Source of the DNA: Pseudomonas sp. TH31
Lineage (GTDB): Bacteria; Pseudomonadota; Gammaproteobacteria; Pseudomonadales; Pseudomonadaceae
Assembly (NCBI RefSeq): GCF_016650815.1
Contig: NZ_JAEKEZ010000006.1
Span: 503,501-567,500 of the forward strand
Direction: 5' to 3'
Length of the DNA stretch: 64,000 bases
Part shown: positions 54,515 through 63,888 of the stretch, piece after piece
Layout: every line of letters starts with the position of its first letter
Numbering within the stretch: position 1 is the stretch's first letter
Notes under the pieces: generated by a model
What the model saw: only the letters and a program-made list of their open reading frames with translations
Told to the model about the DNA's origin: nothing
Databases searched by the model: none
Made by a program: the position numbers and the translations under genes

Positions 54515-55390
54515 TTACGGCTGCGACTGCGGCTGGACCGCGGCCGGATCTAGCTGCTGATAAGGTTGCAGAACGGTTTCGCGTTGCTCGCCCAGTACCC
54601 AGGCAAAACCCGAATACATCACCACCAGGCAGACCACGGTGAACAGCACCACCATCCACGCCGGCACGATGCGCACCAGGTTGCGGCGCTGATCGTTCAA
54701 GCCTTCCCAATGCGGTGACAGCTCACGTGGCACGTCGCCGCGCAGTTGACGAATCTGGCGATACAAGGCGTCGCGGATGCCTTCGAGCTCGAGCATGCCG
54801 CGGGCTTGCACCCGGTACTTGCCTTCGAAGCCCAGGGACAGGCACAGGTACATCAGCTCCAGCATCGGCAGGTGTTTGACCGGGTTTTTCGACAAGCGAT
54901 CCAGCAGCTGGAAGAACTTCTCGCCGCCGAAAGTTTCGTTGTGGAAGCTACTGAGCAAGCTCATCTGCGACCATTCGCTTTCGTTGCCCCACGGCGTGGT
55001 CACGACAGCTTCGTCGACCACGGTGCAGAGCACGTAACGGGCGGCCATCACCTGGCTGCTTTCGGCGCCGTTGTGCAGCGCACGCACTTCAAACAGCTTC
55101 AGCGCGGAGGTCAGTCGCTCGTTGAGCGCGTACATGTCTTCGCGGGTGTCGCTGTGCTTGAGGCGCACCACTTCCGACAGCAAGTCGCAGGCCGCGGCCA
55201 CCAGCGAGTTGAGGCTGATGTTGAAGGCTTCGGCCGGGCGCAGGCGCGCGGCGTAGATCATCCGCTCTTCAAGCTGCTCGAAACGCGGCGGTGCGGCGAA
55301 GTCAGTCAGCGGACTCGAAGCAGGGCCGTGGCCCTGGCGGTCGAGCAGGACGGTTTTGTCGTCCTGGTTGTGTTCCATGTCCTTAATCAT
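54515..55390 (-). CDS. tssL: T6SS membrane complex protein TssL/DotU
   Basis: A 291-residue tail-anchored inner-membrane protein. The cytosolic part has ARLRPAEAFNISLNSLVAAA and YVLCTVVDEAVVTTPWGNESEW, and the anchor is WMVVLFTVVCLVVMYSGFAWVL near the C-terminus. A short Pro/Gln tail follows and there is no peptidoglycan-binding domain. The ATG at 55390 lies five bases after the tssK stop with AGGA before it. Confidence 0.94.
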   Translation of the reverse strand: MIKDMEHNQDDKTVLLDRQGHGPASSPLTDFAAPPRFEQLEERMIYAARLRPAEAFNISLNSLVAAACDLLSEVVRLKHSDTREDMYALNERLTSALKLFEVRALHNGAESSQVMAARYVLCTVVDEAVVTTPWGNESEWSQMSLLSSFHNETFGGEKFFQLLDRLSKNPVKHLPMLELMYLCLSLGFEGKYRVQARGMLELEGIRDALYRQIRQLRGDVPRELSPHWEGLNDQRRNLVRIVPAWMVVLFTVVCLVVMYSGFAWVLGEQRETVLQPYQQLDPAAVQPQSQP

Positions 55391-55395
55391 ATCGA

Positions 55396-56727
55396 TCAGT
55401 TCCTGATGGCCCAGAATTTCAGTTCAAGCTCGGCAAATTCGCCGGACACGTGGAACGCGAAGCCGCCGGAGCGCTCGAGTTGCGCCAGGTCTTCGGAACT
55501 GAGTTCAAGAATGAAATAGGTTTTGTTGGAGTGGAACGCGATCTGCCGCGGGGCCACCGGCAACGGTTTGACCTTGATGCCTGGCAGATGCAGGTTGACC
55601 AGTTGGCGAATACGCTCCACCGGGCCGACCTTGAGGTGCGCCGGCAAGCGATGGCGCAGTTCTTCGGAGTCGCAGTTGGCACTGGCCGCCAGCACGAACG
55701 ACGCCGAGCCCAGCAGTTTGTGGTCGTGCAACGGCGACACGATGATCCCGTACTGACGCGCTTGCAGGACCAGTTCGATGGCGTGCTGTTCGAGCACCAT
55801 CGACAGCACCTGACGAATCGCTTCCATCAGTTTGCGAAAGCTCGCGCCCTGATCGCTGTGCTGGTAACGGCTGTCCAGGCGCGGGCGTTTGCTGTCGCTG
55901 GAGAAGGTCGCCAGATCGCCGAGCATGGTCAGCAGCGTGCGGTACAACTCTTCCGGGTGAACCTGCTCCAGACCCAGGTAATGGCGCAGCAGCAATTCGG
56001 TGCGGTTGATCAGTTGCAGCATCATGAAGTCGCCGACTTCCGCGCCACCGACCTTGCCGTTGGAGCGGATCCGGTCGGCGATGGTGTCGCCCCGGTGGCC
56101 GAGCATGCTGATGACTTCTTTGAGGCACGACAGCAAGTAGCTGGAGGAATGCGCCTGAATGTAGGTCGGCACGAAGTCCGGGTCGAGGCTGATCACGCCG
56201 TCGGGCGTGGTGTCGAGCACTTCGCAGATCTTCAGCTTCACGTAGGCCTGGTCGCTCTGCTGCTCGCCGAGCAGCAGTTTGAAGTCCGGGCGGGCGCAAC
56301 TGACCTGGCTGGCAGAGTCGTCGCCGGCGTTGGAGTCGGCCACTTCAGCGTCGTACGCGGTGTAGCGCGCCAGCACGTCGGATTGCTCCGGGCGACGGGA
56401 CTCGATGTGATTACCGGTGACCAATGGCAGCGCCAGGTAGATCGGCGTGTTGCCGGTGTTCGGCGGCACGTCCAGGGCCAACGGCTCGGTGTTGCCGCCC
56501 AGTTCGAACAGGCTGCCATCCGGCAGAATCCCCGAGGCCTGGCTGATCACCAGTTTGCCCATGTTGAGGAACTGCAAGTCGATGTCCAGGTTCAGGAAGC
56601 CCCAGGTGTAGCTGCCCAGCAACTGGGTTCGGGTCTTCATCTGGTGGTCGTAGTAACGATCGTTGTGCTGGAAGTGCTGCGGACGCAGCAGCATGCCTTC
56701 CTGCCAAATGACTTTATGGGAGTTCAT
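55396..56727 (-). CDS. tssK: T6SS baseplate protein TssK
   Basis: A 443-residue baseplate-membrane connector. The family start KVIWQEGMLLRPQHFQ and QHNDRYYDHQMK are clear. It links the baseplate to TssL/TssM. It starts two bases after tssJ ends and runs into tssL. Confidence 0.96.
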   Translation of the reverse strand: MNSHKVIWQEGMLLRPQHFQHNDRYYDHQMKTRTQLLGSYTWGFLNLDIDLQFLNMGKLVISQASGILPDGSLFELGGNTEPLALDVPPNTGNTPIYLALPLVTGNHIESRRPEQSDVLARYTAYDAEVADSNAGDDSASQVSCARPDFKLLLGEQQSDQAYVKLKICEVLDTTPDGVISLDPDFVPTYIQAHSSSYLLSCLKEVISMLGHRGDTIADRIRSNGKVGGAEVGDFMMLQLINRTELLLRHYLGLEQVHPEELYRTLLTMLGDLATFSSDSKRPRLDSRYQHSDQGASFRKLMEAIRQVLSMVLEQHAIELVLQARQYGIIVSPLHDHKLLGSASFVLAASANCDSEELRHRLPAHLKVGPVERIRQLVNLHLPGIKVKPLPVAPRQIAFHSNKTYFILELSSEDLAQLERSGGFAFHVSGEFAELELKFWAIRN

Positions 56728-56729
56728 GA

Positions 56730-57239
56730 TCAGTCAACCGCCTTGGCGAGCGTTTCATGGGTGTTGCGGATGCCGGACTGGTCGAGGGTCAGATCCGCCT
56801 CGGTGAGCGCCACCGGGGTGATTTGCACCGTGTAGCGCCACTTGGTTTCCGGCAGGTCGCGGTAGGCGGCGAGCACGCCGACGTAGCGACTGCCCTCTTC
56901 CACGCTGAGCTTGAGCTCGACGGTTTCGCCCGGGCGCAGCTCCAGCTCTTCGCTGGCGACCATGTCCGGGGCCAGGGATTCCTTGGCGCGCTCGTACAGG
57001 CTGAAGAAGTCGGCGTTCTCGAAGGCCACCGGGTGCTTGAGTTCAAACAGGCGCACGACGATCGGCGACGGACGACCGTTGAGGTCCGGGTTCAACTGAT
57101 CGCTGGCGGTCAGCTTCAGGTTGAGTTTGGTCACGGTGGAATACGGCGACAGCGACGAGCAGCCGGCCAGCAGCACCAGGGCAGCCAGCGCTGTCAGCGT
57201 CTTGAAAAAAGCGGTCGAGCAGCGAGACATGCGCATCAT
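56730..57239 (-). CDS. tssJ: T6SS outer-membrane lipoprotein TssJ
   Basis: A 169-residue lipoprotein: signal TLTALAALVLLAGCSSLSPY with the lipidated Cys, then a transthyretin-like body with LNLKLTASDQLNPDLNGRPSPIVVRLFEL (read in parts) and LELRPGETVELKLSVEEGSRYVGVLAAYRD (read in parts). It anchors TssM at the outer membrane. Its ATG overlaps the fha stop codon (ATGA). Confidence 0.94.
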   Translation of the reverse strand: MMRMSRCSTAFFKTLTALAALVLLAGCSSLSPYSTVTKLNLKLTASDQLNPDLNGRPSPIVVRLFELKHPVAFENADFFSLYERAKESLAPDMVASEELELRPGETVELKLSVEEGSRYVGVLAAYRDLPETKWRYTVQITPVALTEADLTLDQSGIRNTHETLAKAVD

Positions 57240-58432
57240 CCTTGGTGGTCGTTGTGAAGGGAGGAAATCAGGCGGATCTGTTCTTCGTAAGCCTGGGCGA
57301 AGTCGCGAGCCAACAGGCGCTCGCTCCAGTCATCGTCCTGACGCAGGGCCTGGTGATAACGCCCGTAGGCTCTCCAGCGGCTGCCGGAGGTGGCCAGGAT
57401 CGGCTTGTTGTCGCGTTCAAAGCGCAGGGTCAACTGCTCGGGCGAGAAATGCTCCAGCGTGCCGCGCACCGCGGCGCGGCTGGCGGTCAGCAAGGCCACC
57501 TGGTGCGCCTGCAAATCACGGAACGAACGGGAAATCGCCTGCTCGGCCGGCAACTGGCCCGGCTTGTTCGGCTGCAACAAGATGCCCAGCGCTTCACCGG
57601 CATCGACGGCGAATTTCAGCGGGTTTTTGTTGTTGCCCTGAACGATGGTCTGGGCCAGGCGCAGTTCGTTTTTCAGCTCGCTGCGGGTACGCAAGCTCTG
57701 CTGCAAACCGCCGACGCTTTGCTTGAGCAGGCGCGCAGCGTTCAGCGCCAGGGCTTCGCGGGCATCGTGGTCGAGACCTTTGAGGTCCACGCCCAGCGCG
57801 ACACCAAAGTGCTCCCAGAAACCGTCGCTCTGACGCTCGAGCGCTTTCGGTGCCGGGGCTGGTGCGGGCTCAGCCGGGGCTTCGATCAGCTCCGGGACCA
57901 TCAGGCTTTCCATGTCGATGCGCGCGTAGTCGGCGCGTTGACGGGTGTCTTCGGGCGCGTTACGCGGGGAGATCAGCTCGTCGATTTCCGAGTACACGCG
58001 CTCTTGCTGATCGAGTGCGTTCAGCGGGTCGAGGTCGAGGAACGCATCATCGGGAATGATGCTGCCCGCCGCCTGCGGACGGCCGACTTCCACGTCGAAG
58101 GTCGCCGGGTCGCGCACCAGCCGCGCACGGATCTCGAAATCACCCAGCACGTAGACGCTGCCGTGCTCGATGCGCATGGCTTCGCCCTTGCGCAGGCGCG
58201 CGCCGCTTTCGCTGTCCTGGATACCGTTGCTACTGGTATCGGTCAGGTAAAACGTGCCTTCGCGGTAGCTGATCAACGCGTGATGGTTGGACAGGTGACG
58301 CTTGCGGTCCGGAATGATCCAGTCGCAATCCTCGCCCCGACCAATCACGCCACCGGCCTGTTTGAAGGTCTTCTGGCACAAATCCGTGGGCACGAACTGC
58401 TTGGTGTTCAGCATTTCGAAAACCAGTTCCAT
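57236..58432 (-). CDS. tagH: T6SS FHA-domain protein Fha/TagH
   Basis: A 398-residue scaffold that binds phosphothreonine through an N-terminal FHA domain (about 20-90): GGVIGRGEDCDWIIPD, LSNHHALISYREGTFYL and DTSSNGIQ. The C-terminal part matches the TagH domain (LALNAARLLKQSVGGLQQSL, LEHFSPEQLTLRFE). It is the probable target of the Stk1-like kinase. The start at 58432 has GGAGC before it; a frame seven residues longer is less likely. Confidence 0.93.
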   Translation of the reverse strand: MELVFEMLNTKQFVPTDLCQKTFKQAGGVIGRGEDCDWIIPDRKRHLSNHHALISYREGTFYLTDTSSNGIQDSESGARLRKGEAMRIEHGSVYVLGDFEIRARLVRDPATFDVEVGRPQAAGSIIPDDAFLDLDPLNALDQQERVYSEIDELISPRNAPEDTRQRADYARIDMESLMVPELIEAPAEPAPAPAPKALERQSDGFWEHFGVALGVDLKGLDHDAREALALNAARLLKQSVGGLQQSLRTRSELKNELRLAQTIVQGNNKNPLKFAVDAGEALGILLQPNKPGQLPAEQAISRSFRDLQAHQVALLTASRAAVRGTLEHFSPEQLTLRFERDNKPILATSGSRWRAYGRYHQALRQDDDWSERLLARDFAQAYEEQIRLISSLHNDHQG

Positions 58433-58449
58433 GATGATGCTCCTTGCGG

Positions 58450-58590
58450 TCACTTGCCGCGATTGACCGCCTGCGGATCACCCAATGGGCGATAGGTGTT
58501 GTCGTTGAATTTGTAATTGCCGCTGCAGCCGCCGAGGCCGCATAGAACGACGAGGGTCAGCAGGACGGCTTGCCAGTGACGAACAGACAT
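58450..58590 (-). CDS. 46-residue T6SS-cluster lipoprotein
   Basis: A short gene easily missed. It encodes MSVRHWQAVLLTLVVLCGLG, then GCSGNYKFNDNTYRPL and ends GDPQAVNRGK. The lipobox LGGC is clear and GGAGA lies eight bases before ATG 58590. The mature peptide would be only about 25 residues. PAO1 has a similarly placed small orf (PA1664, orfX) between sfa2 and fha2, so it is likely conserved. Function unknown. Confidence 0.78.
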   Translation of the reverse strand: MSVRHWQAVLLTLVVLCGLGGCSGNYKFNDNTYRPLGDPQAVNRGK

Positions 58591-58683
58591 CAGAGGGTCT
58601 CCAGGGGTAGACAAAGTACAAAGCGCCAACCCTTTCGGGCGGCGCTGTCAGAAGCGAATGAGGTGAAATCGATGATCTTTTGC

Positions 58684-60203
58684 CTATCCATCGAAATCAC
58701 CCAAATTGATATTCAGGCGCCCGAGGCGGTACAGCAGCGTGCGGCGTGGCAGCCCTAATTCACGGGCGGCAAGGGTCTGGTTGCCGTCGTTTTTGCGCAG
58801 GCAATCGAGCAGCAGGCTGCGTTCAACCTGCTCCAGACGTTCGCGCAGGTTCAGGCCGCTGTTGTCTTCGGGCATGGCTTCCATGCGCAGGGAGAAATGT
58901 TCGGCCAACAGTTCGCCACCCTCGCACAGCAGTACGGCGCGTTCGACCAGGCCCTTGAGTTCGCGCACGTTGCCCGGAAAGGCGTAGCCGGACAGGTGCT
59001 CCAGCGCCGCCTCGGACCAACGCACCGCGTCCCGTTGCAAGAACGAGCAGGCCTTATCAGCGAAGTGCCGGGCCAGGTCGAGGATGTCGCCTTCGCGCTG
59101 ACGCAGGGCCGGCAGCTCAATCGGAAATTGCGCGAGGCGGTAGTACAAGTCCTCACGAAACTTGCCTTCGCTGACCAACACCGCCAAATCCCGGTGGGTC
59201 GCGGCGATGATCCGCACGTCGATCTTGTGGGTGTCGTTGGAGCCCAACGGACGGATTTCGCCTTCCTGCAAAACGCGCAGCAACTTGGCTTGCAGGGACA
59301 GCGGCATGTCGCCGATTTCATCGAGCAACAACGTGCCGCCGTTGGCCGCGTCGAACAGCCCGGCGCGGTCGCGATCTGCGCCGGTGAAGGCGCCTTTGCG
59401 GTAGCCGAACAGCTCGCTTTCCAGCAGGTTCTCGGGGAATGCCGCGCAGTTCTGCACGATAAACGCCTGGGAGCGACGCGGGCCGCAATCGTGAATCGCC
59501 CGCGCAACCACTTCCTTGCCGGTGCCGGTTTCGCCGCGCAGCAGCACGGTGTACGGGCTGTGCAGGACTTTGCTGATCAGCGAATACGTCTGGCGCATGG
59601 CCGCACTCTTGCCAATCAAGCCGTAGCCGCTAATGCTCGGGACACTGACCGGGCTCGGCAGCACTTCGCTCATTGGCCGCCGCAAACGCTGCAGCAAATG
59701 CAGTTGGCCCAGCACGAACGAACCGAGTTGCCCAAGGGAATCGGCAAAGCCTTTAAGGTCGATGTGCCGGTGACTGGCGCACAGCAGCAGACCTTCAACA
59801 GCCTTCTGCTGATTGACCAGCGGCACGCACAGCAGCGATTGCCATGCCGTGGCCTGGGTCGGTAGAAACGAAGTTTCGTGCAGGCTGCCGCTCAATTCGC
59901 CGAGGCACACCACGCGGTTCTGGCACAGGGCGAATTGCAGCAGTTGTTCACCGTTGTAATCCGCCGGCAGGCTCGCCGCTTCCCGGGTTGCAGGGTGCCA
60001 TTGAGGCACTCGGCATTCATCCCCAGGCACGTGTGAGTCGCGTCCAGCAGGTACAACTGGGTCAACTCGCAACCGCTGAGCTGGGTCAGACCGCGCACGA
60101 AGTCACCCAGCAACGCAGCACCGTCCGCCGCCCGCGACAGGCTGGCGAACTGCGCCAGCAAGGCTTCGGCATAGACCAGTGGTTGCGGTACTTGAGTGAA
60201 CAT
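58684..60203 (-). CDS. sfa2: sigma-54-dependent T6SS activator Sfa-like (frameshifted)
   Basis: A regulator of about 506 residues after repair. The N-terminal part is GAF-like (MFTQVPQPLVYAEALLAQFA, GCELTQLYLLD). The AAA+ domain has LLRGETGTGKEVVARAIHDC and the sigma-54 contact loop GAFTGADRDRAG. The C-terminal Fis-type HTH is NQTLAARELGLPRRTLLYRLGRLN. The frame breaks at 59992-59997 (CCCGGG); one more base gives NGTLQPREAASLPADYNGEQ. It would activate RpoN-dependent T6SS genes. Confidence 0.88.
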
Positions 60204-60213
60204 CACACCCACC

Positions 60214-62868
60214 TCAGGCGAACTCGCAGATCACGCTGGCGTTGCCATCGAGCGTTGCGTGAACGCGCTTGAGGCTTTCGCCAGTGGCCATCGCGTCGAG
60301 CAAGCGGTCAGCCACCAGTGGCAACACGTGCAGGTCCAGCAAGTGGTCGATCAGGCGCGCGCCGCTGTCGCTTTGGGTGCAACGCTCGGCCAGGTGGTCG
60401 ACGAGGTTCTGGCAGTAGGTGAAGTCGAGCTGACGACGGTTCAGGCGCTCGCCCAAACGGCCGAGTTTGATTTCGATCAGCTCGCGCAAGACCGGGCCAC
60501 CCACCGGGTAGTAAGGCACTACGCGCATCCGCGCCAGCAGCGCCGGCTTGAAATGCTTGCTCAGCACCGGGCGAATGGTTTCTTCCAGCACCTCAGCCGA
60601 TGGCCGCGCACCGTTTTCGCAGAGTTCGGTGATGCGGTCGCTGCCCAGGTTCGAGGTCATCAGGATCAGCGTGTTGCGGAAGTCGATCTCGCGCCCTTCG
60701 CCATCGTTGGCCACGCCTTTGTCGAAGATTTGGTAGAACAGGTTGAGCACGTCCGGGTCGGCCTTCTCGACTTCATCGAGCAACACCACCGAGTACGGCT
60801 TCTGGCGCACGGCTTCGGTGAGCATGCCGCCCTCGCCGTAACCGACGTAGCCTGGCGGTGCACCGATCAGGCGCGACACGGTGTGCTTTTCCTGGAATTC
60901 GGACATGTTGATGGTGGTGATAAAACGATCACCGCCGTACAGCAGGTCCGCAAGGGCCAGCGCGGTTTCGGTCTTGCCGACGCCGCTCGGGCCGACCAGC
61001 AGGAACACGCCCACCGGTGCATCGGGTTTGTTCAGGCCGGCAGCGGTGGCGCGCATCGAGCGATCCAGCGCGTGAACCGCTTGTTCCTGACCCCGGATGC
61101 GGGTGCGCAGGTCGGTGGCGAAGCTCGCAACCTTGGCGTTGTGCTCACGGGCCAGTTGCGCCAATGGCACACCGGTCCAGGCGCTGATCACTTCAGCCAC
61201 CAGACGCGGGCACACTTCGAAGCTCACCAGCCGTTCTTTGACTTGCAACTCGGTCAGGGCTTTGTGGGTTTCGTTGAGCGCGGCTTCCAGGGTTTCGACG
61301 CTTTGCGCTTCATCCACCGGCACTTCGAGGGTTTCGATCACAGTGCCTTCGGCGTCTTCTTCAACCGTGACGGTTGGTTCGACGGCAGCGGCCTCACGGG
61401 CCTTGGCCAGTTGCTGACGCAGGTCCAGCAGGCGCTCGGCGAGTTCTTTCTGTTCGGTCCACAGCGCTTCCAGCGCGACCATTTCGTCTTCGGCTTCGGC
61501 CAAACGATCTTCCAAAGCGTCCAGCGCTTCGTGATCGATCAACAGACCGGCTTCGGCATCACGGCGCAGGGCCTGGCGTTGACGGCCACCTTCAGCCAGT
61601 TCGCCACGCAGGCGTTCCAGGCTTTGCGGAGCGGCGGCGAGGCTGATGCGTACACGGGCGCACGCGGTGTCAAGTACGTCGACAGCCTTGTCCGGCAGTT
61701 GACGGCCGGCGAGGTAACGCGCCGACAATTCGGCCGCTGCCACCACCGCGTCATCGCGCAGGTAGATGCCGTGGCTCTTCTCGTAGACCTGAGCCAGGCC
61801 ACGGAGGATGGTCACTGCTTCGCTGACAGTCGGTTCGTGCAGTTGCACCGGTTGGAAACGACGGGCCAGGGCCGGGTCTTTTTCGAAGTATTTCTTATAC
61901 TCCGCCCACGTCGTGGCAGCGATGGTGCGCAACTCGCCACGGGCCAGGGCCGGCTTGAGCAGGTTGGCTGCATCGGAACCGCCGGCATTGCCGCCCGCGC
62001 CGATCAGGGTGTGGGCTTCGTCGATGAACAGGATGATCGGTTTCGGCGAGGCTTTGACTTCGTCGATCACACCTTTGAGGCGACGTTCGAACTCACCTTT
62101 GACGCTGGCGCCAGCCTGCAACAGGCCCATGTCCAGCGACAGCAATTCGACGCCTTTCAGTACTTGCGGCACTTCACCGGCAGCGATGCGCGAGGCCAGG
62201 CCTTCGACGATGGCGGTTTTACCGACGCCGGCTTCACCGACCACGATCGGGTTGTTTTTGCGGCGACGGGCGAGGATGTCGACCATCTGGCGGATCGCGC
62301 CATCGCGGCACAGCACCGGGTCGAGTTTGCCGTCACGGGCCTGTTGCGTCAGGTTATGGGTGAAGCGCTGCAACAGCGATTCACCCGGCACAGCCGGTTT
62401 GCCGGTGGCCGGTTGTTCTTTCTGCGACAGGGCGAATTCTTTCAGGCGCTCGATGTTCAGCTTGGCCAGCAACGACTGGTAGCGGCTGCCGGCGTAGCGC
62501 ATCGGGTTGCGCAGCAGCGCGAGGATCAGCGCGGCTTGCTCGACCTGGCTCTGACCCAGTTCAAGGTTGGCCACCAGCAAGGCGTCCTGCAGCCATTGCA
62601 CCAGTTCCGGGGCGAACACCGGGTTGCGCGAAGCGCTGTGCTCAACCCGCGATTGCAGGGCGGCGCTCAGTTCACCGGCATCCACTTCGGCATCTTGCAG
62701 CGCGCGTGCGAGCAAGCCTTGCGGGCGCTCCAGCAAGCCCAGCAGCAGGTCTTCGACGAGGATTTTGCTACCGCCACGGGCGACGCAACGTTCGGCCGAA
62801 CTTTCCAGATCACGGCGGGTTTCGGCGTCCAGCGCCTGAATCAGTTGTTGCAGGTCTACGTTGATCAT
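60214..62868 (-). CDS. tssH: T6SS sheath-disassembly ATPase ClpV
   Basis: An 884-residue AAA+ unfoldase that recycles the contracted TssB/TssC sheath. The N-domain (INVDLQQLIQALDAETRRDLES) is T6SS-type. Walker A1 is VVGEAGVGKTAIVEGLA, with the D1 Walker B IILFIDEAHTLIGAGG. Walker A2 is VGPSGVGKTETALALA. It ends eleven bases before the sfa ATG and lies 14 bases after tssG. Confidence 0.95.
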   Translation of the reverse strand: MINVDLQQLIQALDAETRRDLESSAERCVARGGSKILVEDLLLGLLERPQGLLARALQDAEVDAGELSAALQSRVEHSASRNPVFAPELVQWLQDALLVANLELGQSQVEQAALILALLRNPMRYAGSRYQSLLAKLNIERLKEFALSQKEQPATGKPAVPGESLLQRFTHNLTQQARDGKLDPVLCRDGAIRQMVDILARRRKNNPIVVGEAGVGKTAIVEGLASRIAAGEVPQVLKGVELLSLDMGLLQAGASVKGEFERRLKGVIDEVKASPKPIILFIDEAHTLIGAGGNAGGSDAANLLKPALARGELRTIAATTWAEYKKYFEKDPALARRFQPVQLHEPTVSEAVTILRGLAQVYEKSHGIYLRDDAVVAAAELSARYLAGRQLPDKAVDVLDTACARVRISLAAAPQSLERLRGELAEGGRQRQALRRDAEAGLLIDHEALDALEDRLAEAEDEMVALEALWTEQKELAERLLDLRQQLAKAREAAAVEPTVTVEEDAEGTVIETLEVPVDEAQSVETLEAALNETHKALTELQVKERLVSFEVCPRLVAEVISAWTGVPLAQLAREHNAKVASFATDLRTRIRGQEQAVHALDRSMRATAAGLNKPDAPVGVFLLVGPSGVGKTETALALADLLYGGDRFITTINMSEFQEKHTVSRLIGAPPGYVGYGEGGMLTEAVRQKPYSVVLLDEVEKADPDVLNLFYQIFDKGVANDGEGREIDFRNTLILMTSNLGSDRITELCENGARPSAEVLEETIRPVLSKHFKPALLARMRVVPYYPVGGPVLRELIEIKLGRLGERLNRRQLDFTYCQNLVDHLAERCTQSDSGARLIDHLLDLHVLPLVADRLLDAMATGESLKRVHATLDGNASVICEFA

Positions 62869-62881
62869 GGGTCATCTGTCC

Positions 62882-63888
62882 TTAATGAATTTTGCTGCCG
62901 AGGGTCACCACGCCGTCCGCTTTTTCGCGGCCGAGCCAACTGGTCCACCCCAGGCGACAGGCGTTCTGCTCACCGATTCGCAGTTCGCGGATTTCTTCCT
63001 GGCGCAGGACCAGGCGAATGTCGTAATCGAGCGGGTCACGCAAGGTGAACCGCACCAGCGCGCACAGCGGCTGGTAGCCGAAACCGATTGGCAGGAACTC
63101 GTGAAAGCGCAGCCAGTCGAGCTCGCGGATGTGAATCCGGAACTTGCCGCTGCGGTCGCGCACGTGTTCGCCCATCACCAGGTCTTCGCCGAGCATGCTG
63201 TTGGCACGACCGAGGCGATTGCGCTGCTCCTCGAGAATTTCCACACGACGCTCGATGCACTGCTCGATGGTCAGTTCGGCGTGTTTGAAGTAGTAACGCA
63301 GCACCGCTTCGATCAGCGCCGCCGAGTGCGCCCGCAAGCTGAGCAGGCCGAGGTACGGCAGCAGGCGTTTCCAGTTCAGTTCCTGAGCGCGGCGGATCTC
63401 TTCACCACCCAGGCCGATCAGCGCAAACAACTGCGAGGAAAACGGGTCGAGGGCGCCGCTCTGGAAGCTCGCGCGGTAGCGGTACTTCTGCCAGATCGGC
63501 AGCATCAGCCGTTGCAGGCGATGGTGAAACAGGTCAAGGAAGTTGCGGGTCGGGTTGCCGTCTTCGCTGTCGCCCAGGGCTTGTTCGCCGTAGAACGCCG
63601 GCAGCGGCGAGCCCGAGCCGACCAGGCCGATCAGGTTGAAACGCAGGCGCGCGCGCAGGTGGCCGTGCTCGGTAAAAACTCCACGCGATCAACGTCACTG
63701 CCAGGGAAACCCAGGCTCGGGTTGGCCTGGAATTCCAGCTGGTCGTACAAATCGTCCTGGCTCAGGTGCGGGTGGGCCTCGCGCAGCCGGTCAACCACCA
63801 GCAGCACGGCCTGAAACAGCGAGTACTCGCGTATTCCTCGGGTCAGCCCGCTTAAAGCAGCGGCTGAAGGCCCATACGTGGTGTCCAT
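62882..63888 (-). CDS. tssG: T6SS baseplate protein TssG (frameshifted)
   Basis: A baseplate wedge protein, about 335 residues after repair. The first piece begins MDTTYGPSAAALSGLTRGIR, with FQAVLLVVDRLREAHPHL and FQANPSLGFPGSDVDRVEF. The frame breaks at the A5 run 63674-63678; with six, FFTEHGHLRARLRFNLIGL continues into the second piece (LMLPIWQKYRYRASFQSGA to the end). Its start overlaps the tssF end by 37 bases. The break is probably a homopolymer error. Confidence 0.9.

Noticed and set aside
60196..63048. 950-residue open frame antisense to clpV
   Set aside because: It is a shadow of tssH, with the same compositional signature and no ribosome site or family motif.
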